Positions 34,607 through 42,885 are shown, numbered from the stretch's first letter. The stretch is DNA of 64,000 bases from Phaeobacter sp. G2 (GCA_025163595.1 CP104100.1:1550001-1614000), one strand, 5' to 3'. Notes: generated by a model not told the origin, from the sequence alone. Translations and numbers: made by a program.

Positions 34607-34987
34607 TTACTCCATGACCACGAGCTGGGAAAACCCGGCCCCGGTCAGCGCTTCGGCCGCATCCATCAGCTGCTGCAGCGAGGCGCTGGCGTCTGGTTGC
34701 AGGAGGATTGCATCCGATTTCTCACGGGTGAGCTTGGACATCTGTTCTACCAAGGCTTCGGTTTGCACCGGAATTCCGTTCAGCCGAAGCCCGTCAGCTG
34801 TCACCAGAACCAGACGCGGCGGGCCGGAATAGGCGGCGCTCCCGCCCGCCATTGCCAGCGGCACCGCTCGGTCGTGGCCGAACTGCGAGGCCAGCATGAA
34901 AAACACCAAGAGCAGGAAAACCACGTCGATCATCGGCGCAAGACTCAGGCGTCTTTTGGCCGGGGGTGTTCCAAAAACCAGTGTCAT
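34607..34987 (-). CDS. exbD: ExbD/TolR family protein, first copy
   Basis: This 126-residue ExbD has the canonical proton-carrier motif in its single transmembrane helix (APMIDVVFLLLVFFMLAS, Asp present), followed by a periplasmic domain (RLVLVTADGLRLNGIPV, DAILLQPDASASLQQL). With ExbB it should form the proton-driven motor. It overlaps exbB upstream by four bases (ATGA, 34984-34987) and is followed after five bases by the second exbD. Overall similarity between the two copies is modest, so they are old paralogues rather than a fresh duplication. Confidence 0.9.
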   Translation of the reverse strand: MTLVFGTPPAKRRLSLAPMIDVVFLLLVFFMLASQFGHDRAVPLAMAGGSAAYSGPPRLVLVTADGLRLNGIPVQTEALVEQMSKLTREKSDAILLQPDASASLQQLMDAAEALTGAGFSQLVVME

Positions 34988-35625
34988 TCAGCAGCCTGAT
35001 GCAGGATCGGTCGGGTGGCCGAACCGGTGAAAACACGGGTCGCAATGTCTTCCATGGCGGCCTGTTCGCGCTCTGTCAGAGCCTCAACCCAGGACACGAG
35101 CGCCGAAGCGGGAATGGCCACGGCCATGCCGGCAGCGGTGGTCAATAGCGCCTCCCAGATCCCGCCGGCCAGCACCGATGGGTCGGCACCGTTGCCGCTG
35201 TCCTGTAGAGCCTGGAAGGCTCCGATCATGCCCAAAACAGTCCCGAGCAAGCCGACCAGAGGCGCAATGGTGGCGATCAATTCCAATGGGCGCAGCCCCC
35301 GGCGCAGGACGGCCAGTTCCCCCTTGGCAATGCGTGTGATTTCCTTTTCCGCCATTTCGGTGCTGAACGCCGGCGTCAGCACGGCATGCATCGCAGCCTG
35401 CGTCAGCCGATCCCGTGGCGTGCGCGCGGCGCTGTTTGGGGCTGCGTTGCCCCTGCGCCAAAGGTCGAGCCAGGCTTCTGCCTGTGATCTGCGCCAAAGG
35501 CCTGCTTGCATCAGCTCTGCCACCCGCCACAGCAAGAGGGAAAGGGTGAGGACCGAGAGAGCCGCGATCACCCAAAGGGCAGGGCCACCGCGCGCCATGA
35601 ATTCAAAAAGAGGGGCAAAGGACAT
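34984..35625 (-). CDS. exbB: ExbB/MotA/TolQ proton channel family protein
   Basis: The 213-residue integral membrane protein matches ExbB: a first transmembrane helix near the N-terminus (ALWVIAALSVLTLSLLLW), a large cytoplasmic part, and two C-terminal helices forming the channel (LELIATIAPLVGLLGTVLGMI and ALLTTAAGMAVAIPASALVSW; each about one helix). The conserved Thr and Gly/Pro pattern of the pore is visible in APLVGLLGTV. It is the first gene of the motor block exbB-exbD-exbD-tonB, 37 bases after the unknown gene. Confidence 0.9.
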   Translation of the reverse strand: MSFAPLFEFMARGGPALWVIAALSVLTLSLLLWRVAELMQAGLWRRSQAEAWLDLWRRGNAAPNSAARTPRDRLTQAAMHAVLTPAFSTEMAEKEITRIAKGELAVLRRGLRPLELIATIAPLVGLLGTVLGMIGAFQALQDSGNGADPSVLAGGIWEALLTTAAGMAVAIPASALVSWVEALTEREQAAMEDIATRVFTGSATRPILHQAAE

Positions 35626-35662
35626 CGTGCTCTCCGTAAGTGACCAGGGTTAGTGACCTAGT

Positions 35663-36664
35663 TTAGTGACCTGGGTTTTCCGGGTCAGTCTGATCGGCAC
35701 CCCGGTCAAACTGTGCGGCATAGTCCTCTGTCAGGCTGTTGGCCCCCTGCAGCACGCGCCACTGACGGATCCCATTGCGCCAGCCAGCCCGGCCTTCGCG
35801 GCTTTGTGGCTCTTGGGCGCGGTCAGCAGGGGTTCCTGACTGCAGCAACTGCCAAACCGCAGCCTTCCCCTGACAGTAATCTTGGGCGCCCCAGTCGCCC
35901 AGCAGCTGTTGAAACGCGTCAAAGGCGGTACGGTTAAAAGGCTTGTCCTCGCCAAGGCGCCCAATGACCGGGTTTTCGGGATGTACGCCGCAGCAGGGCA
36001 CCCAGCCTTCGGGGATGGGCGTGTTGGCGGAATGGGTGCGATCCGCTTTCAGGAGCTTGGGCAGCACATGTGTGTGTGGCCCTTCAGGAGATTTGCCGCC
36101 GGTGTCGGGGCCGCCGATCATCTGATAGACTTCGACGCGACCGATCTGGGTCAGCACCACGCGATGTGGATGGGCTTTCAGAATGGCCCCCATCGCCGGA
36201 TTGCCCTGTTCAAAAAGCGACCGCCCCGCGTTTTGGTTCAGCACTGCCAAAAGCTCGGGGTCGGCAGTACGGATACAAAAATCAGCCTGATACTGGCCCA
36301 GCCCCATATCAAAGAGCTCGGCACTGCGATCCTCCATGCGCAGGGCGTCGGTGTCTGGGCCAAGCGCTGTCAACACGTCGCGCTGGTGCATTGCCGCATC
36401 CTCTGTGGGCAGGCACAGCGAGACCGCCTGGGTCCAGCGATGGGGCTTGGGGCTGAGGGTTTCATAGGCCACCGGGCGCACCCCCTCCAGTCTGTCAATA
36501 CGGACGCCGCCGCGACTGGTGAGCTGCATCAGCCCGGCATGGTCGGCTGGCGCCGGATCGCCATAGACATGGTGGAATTCGCCAATGGCCCCAAAGGCCC
36601 CCATGTTCCAGCCGCAGTCTTCTTGCGTCAGTGCGGTTTTCAAGATCTGTTGAAGCTCAGGCAT
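35663..36664 (-). CDS. Uncharacterised conserved-looking protein inside the B12 operon
   Basis: I do not recognise this 333-residue soluble protein. It starts at the ATG at 36664, eight bases inside the end of cbiZ, so it is translationally coupled; codons further upstream belong to cbiZ. There is no signal peptide or membrane helix. It is rich in His and Cys near potential metal or cofactor sites: GEFHHVYGDP (about 28-37), GPHTHVLPKLLK and VPCCGVHPENP (about 205-250). Its place between the cobinamide amidohydrolase gene and the ExbB motor links it to cobalamin uptake, salvage or sensing. The function is unknown. Confidence 0.8.
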   Translation of the reverse strand: MPELQQILKTALTQEDCGWNMGAFGAIGEFHHVYGDPAPADHAGLMQLTSRGGVRIDRLEGVRPVAYETLSPKPHRWTQAVSLCLPTEDAAMHQRDVLTALGPDTDALRMEDRSAELFDMGLGQYQADFCIRTADPELLAVLNQNAGRSLFEQGNPAMGAILKAHPHRVVLTQIGRVEVYQMIGGPDTGGKSPEGPHTHVLPKLLKADRTHSANTPIPEGWVPCCGVHPENPVIGRLGEDKPFNRTAFDAFQQLLGDWGAQDYCQGKAAVWQLLQSGTPADRAQEPQSREGRAGWRNGIRQWRVLQGANSLTEDYAAQFDRGADQTDPENPGH

Positions 36665-37316
36665 GTTCTGCTCTCCTGCTGTTGGTTGATTTCCAGTCCA
36701 GCGCGCCGCGATGGACGGCCTGGTAGACGGCCTTTCCGACCGCTTCGCCAATGGCGGTGTGAAGCCCGGCATAGGGGGTCGCTCCGGCCGGGGCTGCGAC
36801 GGCGAGACAATCGGTGCCGGTGCCCGTTGCGGTTCCGCTGGGCAGGTCAATAGCGGCCTCCATCACGGCGGCGGTGCGGGCTTGAACGGCAATGCTCATG
36901 GCTTCGATCAGCCCGGTTTGGCTCAGCCCTTCAGACAGGTGCAATGCCACATTGATGGTGCCCCAGTTGCGGCCAGAGTAGTCCACCCGGCTGCCCACAC
37001 GTTCGGCATTGGAAAGGCCAACGGTAGCAACGGCATGGGCAGATATGCCTTCCACCTCCGCCATGGCCTCACAATAGTGGCGCACATCGCGCGAGGTCAG
37101 AAAGGCGACCGCGTCTTGGCTGCCGCGCGCGGACAGCTCGCTTGCGAACCACTCCTCAACTTCCAGCTCGGGAGGCAGATCGCGGTTGCGGACCTCACGC
37201 CAGAGAATGTGGCGGGCAGTGGCAAAACCCGGACGGTTTACCGCCCAGCTCAGCACCTGCATGTCAGCGCCTAGATCAAACTCGATCCAGGGGCGTTGCA
37301 GTGTGACGCGGCCCAT
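36657..37316 (-). CDS. cbiZ: Adenosylcobinamide amidohydrolase CbiZ
   Basis: CbiZ cleaves the amide bond of adenosylcobinamide (and in some bacteria pseudocobalamin) to adenosylcobyric acid, allowing salvage of incomplete or foreign corrinoids. The 219-residue protein shows family blocks VNRPGFATARHILWREVRN near the start, VATVGLSNAERVG in the centre and TGTGTDCLAVAAPAG with YAGLHTAIGEAVGKAV at the end. The start is the ATG at 37316, overlapping the TGA of btuD (TGATG). A GTG directly upstream is the alternative. Its position in the uptake operon is typical for salvage. Confidence 0.9.
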   Translation of the reverse strand: MGRVTLQRPWIEFDLGADMQVLSWAVNRPGFATARHILWREVRNRDLPPELEVEEWFASELSARGSQDAVAFLTSRDVRHYCEAMAEVEGISAHAVATVGLSNAERVGSRVDYSGRNWGTINVALHLSEGLSQTGLIEAMSIAVQARTAAVMEAAIDLPSGTATGTGTDCLAVAAPAGATPYAGLHTAIGEAVGKAVYQAVHRGALDWKSTNSRRAEHA

Positions 37317-38071
37317 CACAGGACTTCCAGCGGCTGAAACACGGGGCCTTCGGCAGTGTTTTGATGCCAGACGGAAATGCCAAAAGCGCGGGCCATCAGA
37401 TCCGGCGTCAGCACCTGGGCGGGCGTGCCATCAGCTAGAATGCCCCCTTCTGCCAGCAGGATCAGCCGGGTACAGTGGCGGGCGGCCAATCCCAGATCAT
37501 GCAGGGACACCAGGGCCGAGCGGCCTTCGTCGGCAAGCGCGGCAAAGACCTCCATGGTGGAAATCTGATGCGCCGGGTCCAGCCCGGCGGCGGGCTCATC
37601 CGCCATCAACAGCGGTGTATCCTGGGCCAGGGCGCGGGCAATCAGGGCGCGCGCCTGTTCGCCACCGGACAGCCGCGAGGCGGCGCGCTGGCGGAAGCAC
37701 TCCAGCCCCATCCGACTGATCGCCTGATCGATTAGTGCCTGGTCGGCGGCGGGCAGTCGCAGCCCTTGGGGGAGATGTGGCAAGCGGCCAAGGGCGACCA
37801 GCTTTTCCACCGGGATCGGCCAGGCAATCTCGCGCGATTGCGGCATCCAGGACACTGCCCTGGCACGCTCTGAGGCGCTCATCTTGGCGAGTGAGCTGTG
37901 CCCGGTTGCGGCGAGCAACCCAAGGGCGGCGCGCATCAGGCTGGTCTTGCCGGTGCCATTGGGGCCAAGCAGGCCCACAAACTCACCCGGTTTGATATCG
38001 AAGGACACATCCTGAAGCACCGGGCGGTTGCGCAATGTCACAGACAGGTTCTGAACGGATAACAAGCTCAT
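37316..38071 (-). CDS. btuD: Cobalamin ABC transporter ATP-binding protein BtuD
   Basis: This 251-residue ATPase of the iron/B12 (FecCD-type) importer class has Walker A GPNGTGKTSL (about 36-45), signature LSGGEQARALIARAL and Walker B PLLMADEPAAGLDP, followed by the switch His in LVSLHDLG. MPQSREIAWPIPVEKLVALGR is typical of BtuD/FecE-like proteins. It overlaps btuC by four bases (38068-38071) and cbiZ by one. It powers transport through BtuC in the inner membrane. Confidence 0.92.
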   Translation of the reverse strand: MSLLSVQNLSVTLRNRPVLQDVSFDIKPGEFVGLLGPNGTGKTSLMRAALGLLAATGHSSLAKMSASERARAVSWMPQSREIAWPIPVEKLVALGRLPHLPQGLRLPAADQALIDQAISRMGLECFRQRAASRLSGGEQARALIARALAQDTPLLMADEPAAGLDPAHQISTMEVFAALADEGRSALVSLHDLGLAARHCTRLILLAEGGILADGTPAQVLTPDLMARAFGISVWHQNTAEGPVFQPLEVL

Positions 38072-39051
38072 GCCAGGCCCTTCCGGGTCTTGTAGATCAG
38101 ATGCAGAAACAACGGCGCACCAACCAAAGCGGTGACCACGCCGAGTTTCAGGTCGCGCGCGGGCAGAATTACCCGCACGGCGATATCCGCCAGCTGCAGC
38201 ATGACCGCGCCGCTTAGGCCCGAGGCCCAGAGCAGCCGTGAGGGTTGCCCCCCCACAAAGGGGCGCAGGATATGCGGCACCACCAGACCGATAAAGCCGA
38301 TGGCCCCGGCAACCGCCGTAGCGCCACCAATAATGCTGGCGGTGCCGATGACCAGCAAGAGCCGCAGCCGGTTCAGGTTCATTCCCAGCGTCTGCGCCGC
38401 GTCCTCACCCAGCGTCAGCGCATCCAGGCCGCGCGCCAATGTCAGCAGGATCGCGATGCCAACACCCACGAAGGGCAGCACCAGCCAGACATGCACCATC
38501 GAGCGGTCGGCCAGGGATCCCATCATCCAGAACACGATCTCATTTGCAGCAAAGGGATTGGGCGACAGGTTCAGCACCAGCGCCGTGAGCGCGCCTGCCA
38601 GGGCTGAAATCGCAATACCAGCCAGGATCAGCGACAGCGACCCGCCCTGTGGTCCGGCCAGGGACATAACCAGAAAGACACCCGCGAGGGCACCCGCCAG
38701 GGCCGCCAGCGGCAGACCCAGGGGCAGCGCTGCCGCCAACCCGGTGTTTATCGCCAGCACCGCGCCCAGGGCCGCCGAGGAGGAGACACCGATCAGACCA
38801 GGTTCCGCCAGTGGATTGCGCAGATAGCCTTGCATTGCGGCTCCGGCCAGGCCAAGTCCAGCACCAATGACAACAGCCAGAATGGCGCGGGGCAGGCGGA
38901 TTTCCTGCATCACCAAGGTCAAGGGGCCGTAGCTGTCGTCGAACAACGCAGCCAGGCTTTCGCCCAGGCTCACATCGGCAGGCCCCAAGGAAAGTGACAC
39001 CAGGAACAAGGCCACAACAGCAGTCAAAAGCGACAGTATCAATCGTGTCAT
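38068..39051 (-). CDS. btuC: Cobalamin ABC transporter permease BtuC
   Basis: The 327-residue FecCD-family permease has about ten transmembrane helices. Family blocks include LPRAILAVVIGAGLGLAGAAMQGYLRNPLAEPG (two adjacent pieces, about 55-90), LILAGIAISALAGAL and the cytoplasmic coupling loop GAIGFIGLVVPHILRPFVG. The start is the ATG at 39051, within the stop of btuF (ATGA); codons upstream are out-of-frame btuF. It should form a homodimer with two BtuD subunits. Confidence 0.92.
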   Translation of the reverse strand: MTRLILSLLTAVVALFLVSLSLGPADVSLGESLAALFDDSYGPLTLVMQEIRLPRAILAVVIGAGLGLAGAAMQGYLRNPLAEPGLIGVSSSAALGAVLAINTGLAAALPLGLPLAALAGALAGVFLVMSLAGPQGGSLSLILAGIAISALAGALTALVLNLSPNPFAANEIVFWMMGSLADRSMVHVWLVLPFVGVGIAILLTLARGLDALTLGEDAAQTLGMNLNRLRLLLVIGTASIIGGATAVAGAIGFIGLVVPHILRPFVGGQPSRLLWASGLSGAVMLQLADIAVRVILPARDLKLGVVTALVGAPLFLHLIYKTRKGLA

Positions 39052-39884
39052 TGCAGGGTTTCCTTTTCCAGCAAATGGCGGCGTTCCTGAGCCAGCTTTT
39101 CGATGGCGCGCAGCACATGCGGCGTGCCGCAGACCCAATCCGCATCACGCATCTGTCCAGAGGCACTTTGGGCGATCAGTTGCCGCACCACGGGGTGGGC
39201 TAGGTTTTCTTCACTGCGCGAGGCCCGCGGATAGGGGGAGGTCGTCACCAGCAGATCGGGTTGCGCCATGGCCAGCACTTCCAGGGGGAGCTTTCCAGAG
39301 CGCTCATAGCCAAGTTCGGCAGCAATATTGCCGAGCCCTGCGGATGCCAGGATTTGTCCGGCCAGGGTTTTGGGCCCAGAGGTGTAGCTGTTGGCAGCAT
39401 AGAGCGCGGCACGCGGCTGCTGCCCGGGCCCGGGCAGCAGGTCTGTTAGCTGCTTATCGAACTCCGACAGCAGGTCTGCGGCGGCCTCCTGTCGCTGCAA
39501 GACCTCGCCCATTTCGCGGATGCGATTGCGTACATCCTGTAGGGAGTTGGCGGGTTGGAAGACCTCAACGCGCACGCCAAGACGTTGCAGCATGTCGGTT
39601 GTTGCCCGTGTTGAATAGGCACCGGCGATGACCAGATCCGGCTTGATCAGGTAGATTTCTTCTGCCTGGCCATGATTGACCGGATAGGCCATGGCTGTGT
39701 CCGCCATGGCCGAGGCACGCTTGTCGCGCGCGATATAGGAAACCGAGGCCAGCTGCCCGGGGGCCGCCAGCAGCATGGCCAGCTGATCCGTGCAGAGGTT
39801 CATTGAAACCACGCGCGCGGGCCCGGCAAAGGCGCCAGTGGCGGCCCAAAACAGGGCCAGTGCTATTCCGGGCAGTTTGCGCAT
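39048..39884 (-). CDS. btuF: Periplasmic cobalamin-binding protein BtuF
   Basis: This 278-residue protein has a signal peptide (MRKLPGIALALFWAATGAFA, cleaved before GPA) and the two-lobed helical-backbone binding fold of the BtuF/FhuD class: RVVSMNLCTDQLAMLLA, then EEIYLIKPDLVIAGAYS and LEVLAMAQPDLLVTTSPYP. It captures cobalamin delivered by BtuB and passes it to BtuCD. It starts three bases after the btuB stop and overlaps btuC by four bases. Confidence 0.9.
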   Translation of the reverse strand: MRKLPGIALALFWAATGAFAGPARVVSMNLCTDQLAMLLAAPGQLASVSYIARDKRASAMADTAMAYPVNHGQAEEIYLIKPDLVIAGAYSTRATTDMLQRLGVRVEVFQPANSLQDVRNRIREMGEVLQRQEAAADLLSEFDKQLTDLLPGPGQQPRAALYAANSYTSGPKTLAGQILASAGLGNIAAELGYERSGKLPLEVLAMAQPDLLVTTSPYPRASRSEENLAHPVVRQLIAQSASGQMRDADWVCGTPHVLRAIEKLAQERRHLLEKETLQ

Positions 39885-39887
39885 GGA

Positions 39888-41771
39888 TCAGAACGAGGCC
39901 TTTACGCCGAAATAGGCGGCACGGCCCCGTTTGGCATAGCCCCAGACATCCGTGTAATCCTCGTCAAACAGGTTGGTGACACGGCCTGTCAAAACCACGT
40001 TGTTTGTTAGCTCATACTGGGCCGATAGATCCACGGTGGTGTAGTCTGGTAGTTGGGCGGTGGCATAGGAGCCAAAGAACTGGCTGTCCCAATTGCCGGC
40101 CACATGGCGGAGGTCAGCCGTTACGGAGCCACGGCCATTAAAGGCCTGCAGGGTGGCGCTCAGCAGCAGCTCATGTTCCGGGCGGCGCACTTCAACTGAG
40201 CCATCGGGATTGCTGGCGTCCAGATAGGTGTAGGTCAGACGCAAGTCGAGGGTGTCTGTGGCGTCGAGACTGGCGGCGAGCTCAACGCCCTTTCGGTCAC
40301 TGTCACCTGCCTGGTTGCGGTAGGATCTGGTGGTGGGGTTTACCACATAGTTTTCGATCTCACCGGTCAGGGTCTCGTCAAAGTAGGTCACGTCAACCAG
40401 CCCGCGTCCCTGCAGGAATGGGACCTCGACACCGATGTCGAAACTGCGGTTTTCTTCCGGTTTCAGGTTCGGATTGCCGAGATAGGTGGTTGTGCCATAC
40501 GTCACATTGGCAAAGAGTTCGAAATAGGAGGGGTTAACCACGCCTGTCCCCGCCGAGCCATGCAGGCGGATGCCACTGCCCGCAAAAGTATATGAGGCGC
40601 TGGCGGTCCAGCTGGTTGCATCCTCAAAGGCGCTGTTATTGTCGCGTCGCACGCCAAGTTGCAGATCCAGGCCATTGGCAAAGCTGCCACGGTACTCCAA
40701 GGCGAATGAGTTGGTGCGGCGCGCATAAAGCGGGTTGCTGCTGCTGGAATCCTCGTCCCATTCCAGCATCGCGTTCAGCTGGTGATTGGCCTGATCAACA
40801 GGCTGCCCATCCAGACCAAAGCTCAGCAGATATTTGGCTGCTTCTGTCGTGGTCTCGGTTGGGGTGCCACCATTGCTGGCGCTGTCAAAATCGGTGCGCT
40901 CCAAAGACAGGCGATGCTTCAAACGCCCCCCCAAGGTGTCCAACTCGGCATAGATCTGCGCCAGGCTCTCGTCCCGCTCACTGAATTGGGTTGGATCGTC
41001 CACCACATAACCGGCCGCATCGGTTGCGATGGCGGAGGTGCTGTCGCTGTCGTAGTGTTCGTCCGAGGAGCGCAGGTTGAAGCCGAGTTTCAATCGTTCC
41101 GTGACTAGGTAGTCGCCTTTCAGCTGAAGCGTCGTGCGACGAATGCCATCTTCTTCGCCGCCATCGCCGGAGATGTCGTAGCCATCGTCTTGGTCATGGG
41201 CCAGGCTGAAAGAGATGCCACCACGCTCAGAGCGTGTGGAGACCCGTGCAGAGGCGCGGTAGCCGTCAGATCCAACCTCGGCGCTGCCACCGTATTCGGT
41301 GCCGATGCCGCCGGTCTTGGTAATGATGTTGATCACCCCGGCCGAGGCGTTGGAGCCATAAAACACCGATTGTGGACCCCGCAGGACCTCAATGCGTTCG
41401 ATATTGGCGGTGTCCAGACCGGACAGGATGTATTCGCTATCGCCGCCGGAGGCTTCAACGCCATCAATCAGTATCAGGGTGTGGTTGGCTTCGCCGCCGC
41501 GAATGCGGATTTGAGTGAAACTGTCACCGGAGCCATTGACCATCAGGCCGGGCACTGCCCGCAGTGCATCCTGGACGGTGGTGATGCCGCGTTCCTGGAT
41601 CTCTTCGCTGGTGAGAACCGAGGCTGAGCGGCCGTATCTTTGGGCCTCAATAGGCGTGAAGCCACCAGAAATGATGATCTCGCCCAGGTCGGTAACCTCA
41701 GAGTCTTGGGCCAATGCAATAGCGGGGGTCGCGGCCAGAGCCGCAGCCAAGGACAGGCGTGCCTTGCGCAT
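39888..41771 (-). CDS. btuB: TonB-dependent outer-membrane cobalamin receptor BtuB
   Basis: The 627-residue receptor has a signal peptide (MRKARLSLAAALAATPAIALA), a region near the mature N-terminus (LGEIIISGG) that fits a TonB box, a plug domain (SAEEIQERG-like start, VPGLMVNGSGDSFTQIRIRGG, SVFYGSNASAGVINIITK) and a 22-strand-type beta barrel ending in the aromatic C-terminus KASF. It takes up cobalamin across the outer membrane. GGGAGG-like GGGAGGAATTG precedes the ATG. It is the first gene of the operon and lies behind the cobalamin riboswitch, so it is repressed when B12 is plentiful. Confidence 0.93.
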   Translation of the reverse strand: MRKARLSLAAALAATPAIALAQDSEVTDLGEIIISGGFTPIEAQRYGRSASVLTSEEIQERGITTVQDALRAVPGLMVNGSGDSFTQIRIRGGEANHTLILIDGVEASGGDSEYILSGLDTANIERIEVLRGPQSVFYGSNASAGVINIITKTGGIGTEYGGSAEVGSDGYRASARVSTRSERGGISFSLAHDQDDGYDISGDGGEEDGIRRTTLQLKGDYLVTERLKLGFNLRSSDEHYDSDSTSAIATDAAGYVVDDPTQFSERDESLAQIYAELDTLGGRLKHRLSLERTDFDSASNGGTPTETTTEAAKYLLSFGLDGQPVDQANHQLNAMLEWDEDSSSSNPLYARRTNSFALEYRGSFANGLDLQLGVRRDNNSAFEDATSWTASASYTFAGSGIRLHGSAGTGVVNPSYFELFANVTYGTTTYLGNPNLKPEENRSFDIGVEVPFLQGRGLVDVTYFDETLTGEIENYVVNPTTRSYRNQAGDSDRKGVELAASLDATDTLDLRLTYTYLDASNPDGSVEVRRPEHELLLSATLQAFNGRGSVTADLRHVAGNWDSQFFGSYATAQLPDYTTVDLSAQYELTNNVVLTGRVTNLFDEDYTDVWGYAKRGRAAYFGVKASF

Positions 41772-41941
41772 AATTCAATTCCTCCCGGCCTGGTGTCAAA
41801 GCACAGGCCAAGCAGCTGCCCATAGCGGACAGCTCGTTCAAAATGAGAGCCTTTGAGAGGACGTGCCTCCGCAGACGGTGAAAACGCCACCACTACGGAA
41901 AACCGTTATCTACAGCGCGCCCCGCACCGGGATAGGGTGAT

Positions 41942-42128
41942 CATTCTGGCAGGTCTCCTGACTTGCGGGTCGAGGCTTTGCTGCGCCTTCCCGCCCTATT
42001 GGGGCAGTGGCATTTTGCAGCATTGCTCTCCGCTCACAGTTGCGGGGGCAGTCACGGATTAGGCGCCTATTGGCTACACCTCACCGTGTTCCCTATTATC
42101 CGGGTGGTCTCCCAGCCGGACCAGAATG
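41942..42128 (-). promoter_or_regulatory. Cobalamin (AdoCbl) riboswitch
   Basis: Read on the minus strand the region holds the conserved cobalamin aptamer elements in order: GGGAACACGGTG, CTGCCCCCGCAACTGTGAGCG, GCCACTG, GGGCGGGAAGGCG and, at the 3' side, GACCCGCAAGTCAGGAGACC, the B12 box, ending in TGCC. The outer P1 helix closes perfectly: CATTCTGG (42128-42121) pairs with CCAGAATG (41949-41942). It lies 170 bases upstream of btuB. I see no terminator-like hairpin with a T run in the 170-base leader, so control may act on translation or through Rho. Confidence 0.95.
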
Positions 42129-42270
42129 CTCACGACTTAGTCCGGCATTGTCCGCTCTGTCAAGAAGCGAGTTCACAGCGGATCGCTTGAGAACAGTCGC
42201 ATGGTGAGGTTTGGGTGCGCAGCACTGCAGGTGGCGGACTGGGCGACTTTGTTGCACCAGAGCAGGGTTA

Positions 42271-42300
42271 TTGATGCGCCCATTTGTTCCCTTTATGTTC
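42271..42300 (+). promoter_or_regulatory. imuA promoter with LexA box
   Basis: TTGATG (42271-42276), a 17-base spacer and TATGTT (42294-42299) make a plausible sigma-70 promoter. GTTC-CCTTTAT-GTTC (42286-42300) is a perfect alphaproteobacterial LexA box (GTTC-N7-GTTC) and covers the -10, so LexA should block polymerase. The ATG of imuA lies only seven bases after the -10. Confidence 0.85.
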
Positions 42301-42306
42301 ACGTGC

Positions 42307-42885
42307 ATGCGAGTCGAGTTTCATAATGTTTTTCCCCTGCGCCGTGCCCGCGTCCATGAGGTCTGCGGGGCCGGAGCCATGGGGTTTGCGGTGCTGGCCG
42401 CACGGGGGCCTGTGCTTTGGATTCGGCAAGCGTGGCTGTCCGAGACCCTGACGCCACAGGGGATGCTGCCGCTCTTTGATCCGGCGCAGATGTTGCTGGC
42501 CCGCCCCAAGGATCAGCTGGACGCGCTTGCGGTGGCCGAAGAGGGTCTCAAAGATGGGGCGCTGCCCCATGTGGTGCTCGAAATAACCCGTCCGCTTGAT
42601 CTGCGCGAGGGGCGGCGGTTGCAATTGGCGGCCAAGGCGGGGGGCACGACGGGGCTGTGCATTATCCCGGAAGGCATGGGATCGAATGCTGCGGAAACCC
42701 GCTGGCACGCCCGTCCGGTTTTTGATTTTGAACAAGAAGACTCGACTCTGAAGCGCTGGGAAATTACCAAGAACAAATCAGGAACATTGGGAGCCTGGCA
42801 TGTGCGATGGGATCAGCAAACGAGTCGTCTCGATGTGGTTTCCCCGGTTGGCGAGCGACCGGGTTCTGCGGGCGCGCCCGGTTGA
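42307..42885 (+). CDS. imuA: ImuA, SOS mutagenesis protein (RecA-like fold)
   Basis: ImuA works with ImuB and DnaE2 in damage-induced mutagenesis. The 192-residue product has RARVHEVCGAGAMGFAV near its N-terminus, followed by VLWIRQAWLSETLTP, LLLARPKDQLDALAVAEEGL and ALPHVVLEITRPLDLREGRR, all typical of the ImuA/SulA-like family with a degenerate RecA core. I place the start at the ATG at 42307. Earlier in-frame ATGs (42211, 42274) lie upstream of or within the promoter and LexA box. From the promoter position the transcript would be nearly leaderless. It overlaps imuB by 86 bases. Confidence 0.85.
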   Translation: MRVEFHNVFPLRRARVHEVCGAGAMGFAVLAARGPVLWIRQAWLSETLTPQGMLPLFDPAQMLLARPKDQLDALAVAEEGLKDGALPHVVLEITRPLDLREGRRLQLAAKAGGTTGLCIIPEGMGSNAAETRWHARPVFDFEQEDSTLKRWEITKNKSGTLGAWHVRWDQQTSRLDVVSPVGERPGSAGAPG

